45,643 nucleotides of DNA from an uncultured Bacteroidia bacterium (GTDB lineage Bacteria > Bacteroidota > Bacteroidia > Bacteroidales > UBA932), in contig CADBSV010000077.1 of the NCBI GenBank assembly GCA_902797435.1, forward strand, positions 1 through 45,643, given 5' to 3'. The stretch's first letter is position 1, and every line of letters begins with the position of its first letter. Of the stretch, positions 14,734-22,880 are shown one piece after another. The translations under genes and the position numbers were made by a program. Below the pieces are notes generated by a model. The model ran no database searches. It worked only from the letters and a program-made list of their open reading frames with translations, and was not told the DNA's origin.

Positions 14734-15087
14734 GGGTTGGTAGCGTTTCGACCCTAAAACGCGACCAACCCGGAAACCCTGCCAACCCCGAAACCCTGTC
14801 AACCCCGAAACTCTGCCAACCCCGAAACCCTGCCAAGCCTAAAACGCGACCAACCCTAAAACGCGACCAACCTCGAAACGCTGCCAACCTCGAAACCCTG
14901 TCAACCCCGAAACCCTGCCAAGCCTAAAACGCGACCAACCTCGAAACTCTGCCAACCCGGAAACCCTGCAAACCTCGAAACCCTGCAAACCTCGAAACTC
15001 TGCCAACCCGGAAACCCTGCCAATCCAGAAACCCTGCCAACCTAAAACCCTGCCAACCTAAAACGCGACCAACCCCGAAACGCTGCC
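14734..15087. repeat. 17-bp tandem repeat array, G-rich on the minus strand
   Basis: About twenty units of 16-18 bp follow one another, mainly CCGAAACCCTGCCAACC and CTAAAACGCGACCAACC. The first unit (14734-14750, GGGTTGGTAGCGTTTCG) is inverted relative to the rest. On the minus strand runs such as GGGG-N6-GGG-N4-GGGG-N6-GGG fit the G-quadruplex rule. The array fills the gap between the convergent transposase gene and the last gene of the large operon, so it would be transcribed from both sides. I see no coding signal in the 406-base gap. Confidence 0.88.
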
Positions 15088-15089
15088 GC

Positions 15090-17981
15090 CTACTGCTCCA
15101 GCCAGGTCCCCAGTTCGGAGTAAATCTTCTGTGCAATGAATTCCATCCCTTCCTCTGCTGGGTGGCAACCCTTTTTGGTGGAAGGATTGAAGTCGTGCTT
15201 GGGCATCGGATTCCAGTCGGGATTGTTGGTGACTGCATTGAATCCGTTCACGGCATAAAGGTCCACCGGGCGGGCCCCATAGTGGTTTGCCATGTCTATG
15301 ATTGCATCCGGAATTGCGGAGGTGTAGTAGTAGTCACCGGTAATGCAGACTATCTTTACGGAAGGATACTGGTTCTTCAGGAGGCGAAGCAGTTTACAGT
15401 AGGCCTCGCAGAATGTGGTGTCGGGAAGCGCGGCAATTTCTTCAAAACCTTTTGCCCTGTCGGCTACAGAATAGACCGCGTTCATCTGTTCACGCGAAGG
15501 CATGGTTTCGCTTCTCATGGGGTAATTCGGCGCCAGGTTGTCCACATTGTGTCCATGGTCGTTGGTGCCGCCGTGAATAAGGACGATATCCGGACGGCCC
15601 ACTCCGCCGCATTCGAGGTATCGGGCGTTGAAATCGTGTCCGAACCAGGGCTGATCCGCAGACGAAGCTTTTGTGGTCTTTGTCACCGCCGATCCGGAGA
15701 AAGAGATGTTGGTGTCGAATACGGCATCGCTCATATAATTGTAAATGAGCTTGTACCAATAAGTTTGGCTGACCATGGTAACCGTTCCGTCGGCAGCGGG
15801 GTAATGTGTGCGGTAGGTGGAGTTCGCAAGGTATCCGCGGAATGTCGATATGGAATCGCCAATGACACTCACCCTCTTTGCCTTTTTGCTGCGGGGATGG
15901 GGATCTGCCATGAGGCAGGACAGGGTGGGATAGCCGTCAGCTCCTGCAATCCAGTTCTCTGCACCCGGAACCGACGCAGAGGCGTCCTGAAGCTTGCCGA
16001 GCAGCGTTCCGTCTGTGAACTGTCCGTCGGTGAGCCCTTCGCAGGACGTTTCCTCGACGGATGCGGATTTGGTTGAAGTATTAGGATAGGTTTTCGTATA
16101 GTAGCTATGCGAGAACTTTCCGGCAGAAGAGGATCTGCCATAGAGGGGGCCGCAGTTTTTGGTAGCCGCGGCGGCTATGGTAGTACCGCCGGTGAGAGTG
16201 TTTTCGCCCTTGAGGCTGGAGTAACAGGCTGTCATCGTCAGCAGGCTGGAATTGTTGAATCCGTCCAGAGCTGAGATGCCTCCGATGTGGCCGGCCGTGC
16301 TCCAAAGCAGATCCGCCCTGGAGAAGGAATTGAGGATCTGGGCGGAGCCTGTTCCCTGTACCCATCCGACTATTCCTCCGGCGAGGGCGTAGTTGTTGCT
16401 GTTCATCCCCGTAGCCTTGATGGTGGAACCGATGGCGGCACTGTTCTTTATGGTGACGACCACTCCGTCGGGTTTGGTGTAGGCGTGCCCGACAATTCCT
16501 CCCACGTTATATTCTCCCTGAATATCGGCATAAGACACGCATTTGTCGATAAGCGGCGCCTGTCCCTCAGACAGTGTAATGAAAGCTCCGGCAATGCCTC
16601 CCACGGAATAGTGGTAGGCTCCTACCTGGCCGGCGCTTCCTGCGGCGCAATGCTCCACGGTGCCGTCTTCGATGACAGACACTATACCTCCGGCGTAGGA
16701 GCCTTTGCTGTTTACCATCGCCTCCGATATGCAGTCGGCTATGCGGCCTCCCTGGAGATAGCCGGCGATTCCTCCCGCATTGTGATAGTCGGTATGGACT
16801 TCACTTCCTGCAGATATGCTGCAATTCTCGATTGCGGACTCCTCCGCCCAGCCTGCAATGCCGCCGACATATCGGGAGTCCGAAGCTATGGCAGCCTTTG
16901 ATAGGGAGACATTCCTGACGCAGGCCCCTTTCAGATAACCGAACAACCCTGCCCCCGTCTTTCCAAATACCTTGATATGCAGATTTGAAATCGTGTGGGA
17001 GTCTCCGTCGAAGATACCGGTGAAAGGAATATCATCGGCATAGTTGCCTATCGGGACGAACTCTGCAATTGCGGAGAGGTCGATGTCGGCTGTCATCCTG
17101 TATGCCTTTCCGCAGAATTCATTCCTGGTTTTCGGAGATTTTACCAGCGCCGAAAGGGCCTCCAGGGCCATTGGGGAGTCAATGATGTATGGGTTTGTCT
17201 GGGAACCGTCGCCGGATGCAAAATCCTTGGTGTAGTCTCTGGATTCCTTGAGGGAGAAAACCCCGCGGAGCCGGTTGGAACCGCTTCCGAGGGTGGTAAT
17301 GGGATTGCTCCCCGTGGAATTGGTCCGGGTGATTCTGTAATTTGCCGCGACGCGCAGCTTCAAAAGCAGGGTGTCCTTCACCTCTGACGCCAAATTGAAA
17401 GATGCCGTAAAATCACCTGCGCCCTCGTCAAAGCTGTCCTTTGCTTCTGCGTGGTATGAAAAAGTGTCTCCGGCAATTGTCATCTGGGAAGTCCCGTCAG
17501 CCGTCTTCCAGCTGGTGCCTTTGTCCTCGGAATATTCCACGATGAAGAAAGATGCCGCCGAACCGCTGCCGGCAAGGGAGCCGGAGAAAGTCAGTTCCGT
17601 TCCCGACGGGATGGACTCTACTGGGACGGTAACCAGGAACCCGTCGTCCATATAAATGCCTTTGATGTAAGGATGTCCGTTGGCAAAGGTCCAACCATTC
17701 ATCGCACCGGCAGTTTTCCCGTCAGCCTCAAAAGTGGAGATGATGGATTCCCTGTCATTGTCGGAATAAAGGATATGCTTCTCCTCCCAGTCGGGCTGGG
17801 CCAGCGCAAGGGTGGCGTTTTCGGCATCGGAGCCTTTGATGTAGGAGAAGGTCCAGGTCTTTTCCAGAATAATCCTTTCCGGAACGTCCGGCCCGGCGGG
17901 AATCTTTTCATTCTTTTCGGGGGAACATGCCGGGAGAAGGGCTGCCATAGCTGCAGCGGCGGGTATCCATTTCACTTTCAT
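15090..17981 (-). CDS. GLUG-repeat lipoprotein with C-terminal SGNH hydrolase domain
   Basis: Predicted 963-residue surface lipoprotein (C19, ALLPAC). Residues about 41-250 are the module shared by four proteins of this operon. Residues 250-660 form GLUG repeats (VGGIAGW, AGGIAGYLQGG, VGGIVGHAY), ending in WIAGADGYPTL. An SGNH/GDSL hydrolase follows (about 700-963): block I VIGDSISTF with the nucleophile Ser, IHGGTNDHG for the Gly/Asn blocks, and GCHPAEEGM with the catalytic His. The Asp three residues before this His is replaced by Lys, which is unusual. By family it would remove acyl or acetyl esters. Start ATG 17981 lies ten bases after the previous gene; an upstream in-frame ATG at 18002 would overlap it. 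This is the last gene of the 12-gene operon. Confidence 0.85.
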   Translation of the reverse strand: MKVKWIPAAAAMAALLPACSPEKNEKIPAGPDVPERIILEKTWTFSYIKGSDAENATLALAQPDWEEKHILYSDNDRESIISTFEADGKTAGAMNGWTFANGHPYIKGIYMDDGFLVTVPVESIPSGTELTFSGSLAGSGSAASFFIVEYSEDKGTSWKTADGTSQMTIAGDTFSYHAEAKDSFDEGAGDFTASFNLASEVKDTLLLKLRVAANYRITRTNSTGSNPITTLGSGSNRLRGVFSLKESRDYTKDFASGDGSQTNPYIIDSPMALEALSALVKSPKTRNEFCGKAYRMTADIDLSAIAEFVPIGNYADDIPFTGIFDGDSHTISNLHIKVFGKTGAGLFGYLKGACVRNVSLSKAAIASDSRYVGGIAGWAEESAIENCSISAGSEVHTDYHNAGGIAGYLQGGRIADCISEAMVNSKGSYAGGIVSVIEDGTVEHCAAGSAGQVGAYHYSVGGIAGAFITLSEGQAPLIDKCVSYADIQGEYNVGGIVGHAYTKPDGVVVTIKNSAAIGSTIKATGMNSNNYALAGGIVGWVQGTGSAQILNSFSRADLLWSTAGHIGGISALDGFNNSSLLTMTACYSSLKGENTLTGGTTIAAAATKNCGPLYGRSSSAGKFSHSYYTKTYPNTSTKSASVEETSCEGLTDGQFTDGTLLGKLQDASASVPGAENWIAGADGYPTLSCLMADPHPRSKKAKRVSVIGDSISTFRGYLANSTYRTHYPAADGTVTMVSQTYWYKLIYNYMSDAVFDTNISFSGSAVTKTTKASSADQPWFGHDFNARYLECGGVGRPDIVLIHGGTNDHGHNVDNLAPNYPMRSETMPSREQMNAVYSVADRAKGFEEIAALPDTTFCEAYCKLLRLLKNQYPSVKIVCITGDYYYTSAIPDAIIDMANHYGARPVDLYAVNGFNAVTNNPDWNPMPKHDFNPSTKKGCHPAEEGMEFIAQKIYSELGTWLEQ

Positions 17982-17991
17982 AACTCTCTTT

Positions 17992-18792
17992 TTACTTTCC
18001 AAAAATAACGTTCAGCGCTTTTGCCAGCTGATACCCTGCCTTGCGCAACTCAAGTTCGGCAAGGCCGATGTTTTGCTCCACGAACTCCTGTCCGAGTTCG
18101 GCGCCCTGGGGGACGGTTCCGACTATAGGACGAACATCCCTTGCACAATCCTCAAACCACTCCCTGGCCCAGCCTTTGGTAGCCCGGCGTATATCTTTTC
18201 GGCTCCAGGTGTCCAGCCTGGTCGCATACTCGCGAAAATCGGCAAAGACAAGGCCGCTGCCGCGCTCAATCAGTTTGGAATCCCAAACGCGATGAAGCGT
18301 ATCCATGGGTTTCCCGAAGAAGGAGACAGGGTACTTAAGGTCGTTCACATTGTCGGAAAACCGTACATGGGCAGGACAGTGGAAGTCTCCTACCATGTGG
18401 ATTATGCACTTGATTCCCAGTAGGACGGTGCTGTCCGGAACGCTCTCCAGGTCCGAGAGGCATTCGCGCCAGAACTCCATAGCCGAGACGGCGTCCCTCA
18501 GGCCGCGCACTTCCAGCCTTACGGCAGGAGTGCACTTACAGTCGGGCGTGCACACGGAGGCATGCCAGCCTGCAAGTTTGACATCATAGGGCGGAGTCTT
18601 TACCACATCGTCCATCCAGTGGCTGTATTCCCAGAGGGGAGTGCCTTTGGTGTAGCGTTCAATGTTCTGTTTTGCCCGTTTTGTCAGATGCCTTTCGGCA
18701 ATCTCCGCAATCGTTGCATGACCGAGCCGGCCCCAGCCGAATGAGGGGACGCCCAGCAGGCACAAGAGGACAAAAATCAAGGTTCTTTTCAT
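17992..18792 (-). CDS. S1/P1-type zinc-dependent nuclease/phosphodiesterase
   Basis: Predicted 266-residue exported enzyme. Cleavage after SFG leaves Trp20 as the mature N-terminus, the hallmark of S1/P1 nucleases, where its amino group binds zinc. All nine zinc ligands can be placed: W20, H25, D61 or D62, H77, H132, D136, H142, H167 and D171; WGRLGHATIAEIAE, IHMVGDFHCPAH and LHRVWDSKL are typical. The family cleaves single-stranded nucleic acid and 3'-nucleotides. Its fold and tri-zinc site are shared with bacterial phospholipase C, so in this operon a phosphodiester lipid is an alternative substrate. The start overlaps the upstream gene by four bases (ATGA). It has no lipobox and lacks the shared module. 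Confidence 0.9.
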   Translation of the reverse strand: MKRTLIFVLLCLLGVPSFGWGRLGHATIAEIAERHLTKRAKQNIERYTKGTPLWEYSHWMDDVVKTPPYDVKLAGWHASVCTPDCKCTPAVRLEVRGLRDAVSAMEFWRECLSDLESVPDSTVLLGIKCIIHMVGDFHCPAHVRFSDNVNDLKYPVSFFGKPMDTLHRVWDSKLIERGSGLVFADFREYATRLDTWSRKDIRRATKGWAREWFEDCARDVRPIVGTVPQGAELGQEFVEQNIGLAELELRKAGYQLAKALNVIFGK

Positions 18793-20462
18793 TTCAACAC
18801 AAAGTCAACGATGATTGGTTTATGGTCGGAAGGCTCGTAGAGGGGGCTTACGCCGCTCGCTCTCAAAGGAGCCCAGCACGCTCCGAGGACCTCGGCGTCA
18901 CGGACGCTCCTGTAAAGAGCTTCGGAGAGATATACATAGTCGATACGGATGTTTTTCAAATGAGTCGGAACAAACACTCCTTCGTACCATGTGGAAATAA
19001 GATCGGTAAGGTTCGTACCTTCCAGGATTGCGTCCTGGGCAAGGAACTGAGTGTCATCCTCGGGGAGACCATAGTGGAAATTATCCCTTCTGGAATATGA
19101 ATTCATGTCCCCCAGGACAATCCAGTCGTCGGAAGCATACTGCTTGTTGTTTACCGTATTCTTTACAAGCCACTGCATCTCGTACTGGCGGTAATAATCT
19201 CCTCCATGGGCCGCGGCATCTTCTTTCTGGTCTTCCTCCGCGACACCCTTGGCATAGGATTTCGGCCATAGGTGGGCTGTAAGGATGTTGATGTCGTGCC
19301 CCTTGACGCTTACCTTATGGAGCCCGGCCCCGTGGGCGATGGGTTTCGCGGCATCCTCCGTAACGGTAATCTTCATCAGCGTTTCGATTGGATATTTTGA
19401 TGTGACCTCCTGCGGGCAGCGGTCGTGGTGCCCGCCGATTGCCGTGTAGCCGTGTCCATAACGGGAGGCCAGTTCTCCCCAGTGCTCGGGAAGATACAGC
19501 TGCTCTGCGGGAGTTGTGTCGTATGTGCCGGTATCGTATTTTGACGATGCCTCGCAGAATACGCAGATATCGGGATCTACTTCCTTTATCCAATTCACGA
19601 AGTTGTCGTAGCCGTTCGCCTGGTCCGCCCACATGCCGTACTGGATGTTCCAATACAGAAGACGCACGATATCCTTTCTCTGCACATCCGTACTCCGCAC
19701 CGGGGTAATGGAGATGCTGCAGGCTCCCCTCAGACGGTTCGAGCCTCCTCCTCCGGTTGTGATGGGATTGCTCGCCGTAGCGTTGTTTCGGGTTATCCGG
19801 TAATTGGCGTTAGAACGCAGCCTTAGGAGCAGTTCCCCCGCGGAAGAATCCTCGTTTGCGGTAAAGGACGCGGAAAAATCCCCGTCCCCTGCCGCAAAAG
19901 AATCCTTCGGTGCGCTGTGGCAGGCAAAAGTGTTTCCGTTTATCGTCACTTCGTCTGCTCCGGAAGCGATTCTCCAGCTCTGTCCGCCGTCCAGCGAATA
20001 CTCCGCCAGGAAAAAGCCTGCAGCGGAGCCGGACCCGGACATCGACCCGGAAAACACCACCTTTTCACCGACCTTTATCGTATGAGGAACATGAAACTCT
20101 ATCCAGTCCCCGAAGTAAATTCCCTTTACATAGGGGTGACCATTGTAGAATGTCCACGTATTCATGCGCTCCGCCGTCTTGCCTGCAGCCTCTGCTGTGG
20201 TGATGTAGGCGTCCTGTCCCTGATCCGACCACAGCCTGTGGCCGTCTTCGGGCCAGGCACTCTGCCTGGAGGCGAGTGCTTCGTTATATTCGGCTGTGCC
20301 TTTGGCATAGCTGAAAGTCCAGGACCACGACCGGATGCCGCTCTCCTTCGGCATGCCGGCAGAAGGATTCTTGTCCGTACCGTCCGTGCTTACTGCGCCC
20401 GAGTTGCATGACGAGACGCACAGCGCCGCTGCTGCCGAAAGGAGTATCAGTATCTTTTTCAT
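18789..20462 (-). CDS. Endonuclease/exonuclease/phosphatase-fold lipoprotein
   Basis: Predicted 557-residue surface lipoprotein (C19, CVSSC). Residues about 43-257 are the operon's shared module. The C-terminal half (about 261-557) is an EEP domain: LLYWNIQYG with the metal-site Asn, CVFCEAS with the metal-site Glu, LTAHLWPKS, VLGDMNSYS with catalytic Asp/Asn, RIDYVYLS and PSDHKPIIVDF with the final Asp-His pair. The superfamily includes DNase I, neutral sphingomyelinase and inositol phosphatases, all cutting phosphoester bonds with Mg2+; the sequence does not decide between them. It sits between the SGNH gene (ten-base gap) and the S1/P1 gene (four-base overlap). Confidence 0.88.
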   Translation of the reverse strand: MKKILILLSAAAALCVSSCNSGAVSTDGTDKNPSAGMPKESGIRSWSWTFSYAKGTAEYNEALASRQSAWPEDGHRLWSDQGQDAYITTAEAAGKTAERMNTWTFYNGHPYVKGIYFGDWIEFHVPHTIKVGEKVVFSGSMSGSGSAAGFFLAEYSLDGGQSWRIASGADEVTINGNTFACHSAPKDSFAAGDGDFSASFTANEDSSAGELLLRLRSNANYRITRNNATASNPITTGGGGSNRLRGACSISITPVRSTDVQRKDIVRLLYWNIQYGMWADQANGYDNFVNWIKEVDPDICVFCEASSKYDTGTYDTTPAEQLYLPEHWGELASRYGHGYTAIGGHHDRCPQEVTSKYPIETLMKITVTEDAAKPIAHGAGLHKVSVKGHDINILTAHLWPKSYAKGVAEEDQKEDAAAHGGDYYRQYEMQWLVKNTVNNKQYASDDWIVLGDMNSYSRRDNFHYGLPEDDTQFLAQDAILEGTNLTDLISTWYEGVFVPTHLKNIRIDYVYLSEALYRSVRDAEVLGACWAPLRASGVSPLYEPSDHKPIIVDFVLK

Positions 20463-20472
20463 CAGGGATTAA

Positions 20473-22866
20473 TCAGTTCCACTCAATTCCGCTGCCGTCC
20501 CTTGGAGTCATGTTCTCAAGGCTTCCCGCTGCGGCATCGGAGGCAGATTCGGAAGAGGAGAAAACTATCTGTTCCGCTATGCTTCTCATGCGTGCGGCAT
20601 CCTCTGCGGGGAGTCCGCAGTCGGCAGGATTCGCTCCGAATTTCTTTCCGAACAGGGTGAGGTAGTTGACGCAGGATTTGAGATATGCCCCTATCCGGGC
20701 AGGATGGAACGCATCGGTGTAATACATCGAATAGCCCTCCGAACGGGCGACAGCGAAAGCCGGGCCTATACGGGAGACCTTGTCGAACTGGGGAATCAGA
20801 CGCATGAGTGCATCCGTTCCGAGCGCGAGATACTTGTCAAAGCCTTCATAACCGTCATAGCCTTTGAAATCTCCCTGGGTAGTGGCATAGGCCCAGGTAT
20901 GCTCAAGCATTATAGTCGCATCCGGAGAGTAGCGGCGCACCTTTTCGGCAATTTCCTTTGCCGCAAGGAAGATGTCGTCGTCGGCCTTATAGCCGTCGCG
21001 CGCAAAATTCGCCGCCGAGTAGGAAGTTCCCTGAAGGATGGCATAGTCATATCCTCCCTCTTCAATCACCTCGTTGGAAAATTCCAGGTTGTCAAGGTGC
21101 ATGCGGAAACTCTGCCCTCCCTTGAGATTTGCCCTCATTGAAAGCTGGATTCCCTCCCTTCGGGCGATTTCCTTGAGCATCCAAAGCGAGCCGTAGTAGT
21201 AGGTGAAGGAGTTTCCGAGCGCCATCAGCGAACCCTTGTATTCCGCCTCCGGGGCCCCTTCATAAGAGATAAGATAGCAGCTCATGAATGTCATCCTCGG
21301 GAAATAGATTCCTCCGGACACATCGCCTTCGTCCTTGATGCGGCAACGGACTTGCACGAAATCATTCTCCAGGTCCTGCGAGAGAGAGAATGTCTTTATG
21401 AAGGTTGTATGGTTGGCGTCTTCGAAATGCTTGGTGCGGAATTCGCCGGCGCCCTTCCAGGTTTCACCGTCCCTGTACTCGAAAGCCCAGTGAGAGGGGG
21501 AATTGTCTGCAAGGGCATCCAATGTGAGCATGAAATCCACATCGGTTCCGGCGGAGATATGCCTGGTGGGAATGCTCCAGAGGATGTAGTCCCCGGTTCC
21601 CATGCCTTCTACCGCAAGGGTGTTTCCGGTAAGGAAATGCCTGTGCTCAAGGCCGCTTTCGCTAACGGTGGTTATGTACCCTTTGCCGCTTCCGGCAGTG
21701 GCAGTGCTGATGCCTTCCTTTATCCACCTCTGTCCGGCTACGGTTGATTCCGTGTAATAACTGCCGGAGATCTCCCATTTTGCCGGGAAACCCTCTTCGG
21801 AGGAATCCAGTCCGTTCTGCACTACGGGAATCTCGAGCCGTCTTCCTCCCTCCGAGGTGATGATAATCTTTCCTGAGCGATTACCCCTCACATTGGCGCC
21901 GGACGGCGTGAGATAAAGGGTGAAGGAGGAAGAAGCTGCGATTTGAGAAGAAGGATCCTCGGCAAGCCACGAAAGCCCTTCCGCGGTTACGGACACGCTT
22001 TCGGAATAGGTCCTTATGAGAACGGCTTCGGGGGCATAATTGCTCCCCGGGAAGCTTATGGATTCCTTGTTGGCCTCGAAGTCGGCGGGATGTTCGCCGC
22101 TCTGGGGAGAGAGCGACAGGGTGTATTTCCCGCGCAGTCTCGTTGCGCCTCCTCCGGTCGTTGTGATAGTGTTGTTCCCCGAAGGACGCGTTATCCTGTA
22201 ATTGGGAGATGCCACAAGCCGCACGAGCAGCCTTTTTTCCTCAAGGTCCGAAGGGAGAGTAAAGAAAGCGGAGAAATCCCCGTCTCCTGCAGCAAAACTG
22301 TCCTGGGGGGCGCTGTGAAAGGAGAATTCATTTCCATCGATTTCCTCCTTCCGGGTGCCCTCTGCCATGAGCCAGGTGCCCCCTCCGTCCACGGAATACT
22401 CTGCCACAAAGAACCCTGCGGAGGAGCCGGAGCCTGCCATGGAACCGCTGAAAGCTACTTCTGCGCCGGCAGGCATATACTGAACGGGGACGCTCACAAG
22501 GTAATAATCCTTGTAGTAAACGCCTTTTACATAGGGATGTCCGTCCTTGAAGATGAAGGAAGATGCCGCCGTGGCGGTTTTATCTTCATTCTCTACGAAA
22601 CCTATGTATGCAGCCTGGTCGGCATCGCTCGTGAGAATCCACTCCTCCGCCCAGCGGGGCTGAGCGGCTTCAAGGGCGGCGTTCTCTTCTTCCGTTCCCT
22701 TTTCGTAGCAGAAAGACCAGGTCCACGAGACCGCCTCGGCAGCCGGGGGATCCTGAGGCTCCTGCGGCTCGGGAGGAGTAACCGGAGGCGTGTCGCTCTT
22801 GGGCTTCGCGCAGGAAGTCAGAAGCCCAAGGCACAGAAGGAATGAAAGAATAAACTTGGTTTTCAT
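20473..22866 (-). CDS. DUF4886-type SGNH hydrolase lipoprotein with BACON domain
   Basis: Predicted 797-residue surface lipoprotein (C19, LLTSC). Domain order: shared module (about 46-255), a BACON domain (about 262-355; VTAEGLSWLAEDP, GKIIITSEGG), another beta-sandwich resembling a degenerate copy of the shared module (about 358-545), and a DUF4886-like SGNH domain (about 547-797). The hydrolase has ALGNSFT for the nucleophile block and YTDAFHPARIG with a normal Asp-x-x-His pair. The reaction is probably ester hydrolysis; the substrate is unknown. Its C-terminal tail SLENMTPRDGSGIEW resembles the end of the small peptide encoded at 25657. It is 14 bases after the GLUG gene and ten before the EEP gene. 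Confidence 0.85.
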   Translation of the reverse strand: MKTKFILSFLLCLGLLTSCAKPKSDTPPVTPPEPQEPQDPPAAEAVSWTWSFCYEKGTEEENAALEAAQPRWAEEWILTSDADQAAYIGFVENEDKTATAASSFIFKDGHPYVKGVYYKDYYLVSVPVQYMPAGAEVAFSGSMAGSGSSAGFFVAEYSVDGGGTWLMAEGTRKEEIDGNEFSFHSAPQDSFAAGDGDFSAFFTLPSDLEEKRLLVRLVASPNYRITRPSGNNTITTTGGGATRLRGKYTLSLSPQSGEHPADFEANKESISFPGSNYAPEAVLIRTYSESVSVTAEGLSWLAEDPSSQIAASSSFTLYLTPSGANVRGNRSGKIIITSEGGRRLEIPVVQNGLDSSEEGFPAKWEISGSYYTESTVAGQRWIKEGISTATAGSGKGYITTVSESGLEHRHFLTGNTLAVEGMGTGDYILWSIPTRHISAGTDVDFMLTLDALADNSPSHWAFEYRDGETWKGAGEFRTKHFEDANHTTFIKTFSLSQDLENDFVQVRCRIKDEGDVSGGIYFPRMTFMSCYLISYEGAPEAEYKGSLMALGNSFTYYYGSLWMLKEIARREGIQLSMRANLKGGQSFRMHLDNLEFSNEVIEEGGYDYAILQGTSYSAANFARDGYKADDDIFLAAKEIAEKVRRYSPDATIMLEHTWAYATTQGDFKGYDGYEGFDKYLALGTDALMRLIPQFDKVSRIGPAFAVARSEGYSMYYTDAFHPARIGAYLKSCVNYLTLFGKKFGANPADCGLPAEDAARMRSIAEQIVFSSSESASDAAAGSLENMTPRDGSGIEWN

Positions 22867-22880
22867 GGCGATGGAATCAA

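Noticed and set aside
14561-14927. Frames across the 17-bp array on both strands
   Set aside because: Units vary between 16 and 18 bp so no frame is preserved by selection; composition is purely repeat.
14734-15087. CRISPR array
   Set aside because: The units are contiguous with no unique spacers and no cas genes are present. The same holds for the arrays at 112 and 12532.
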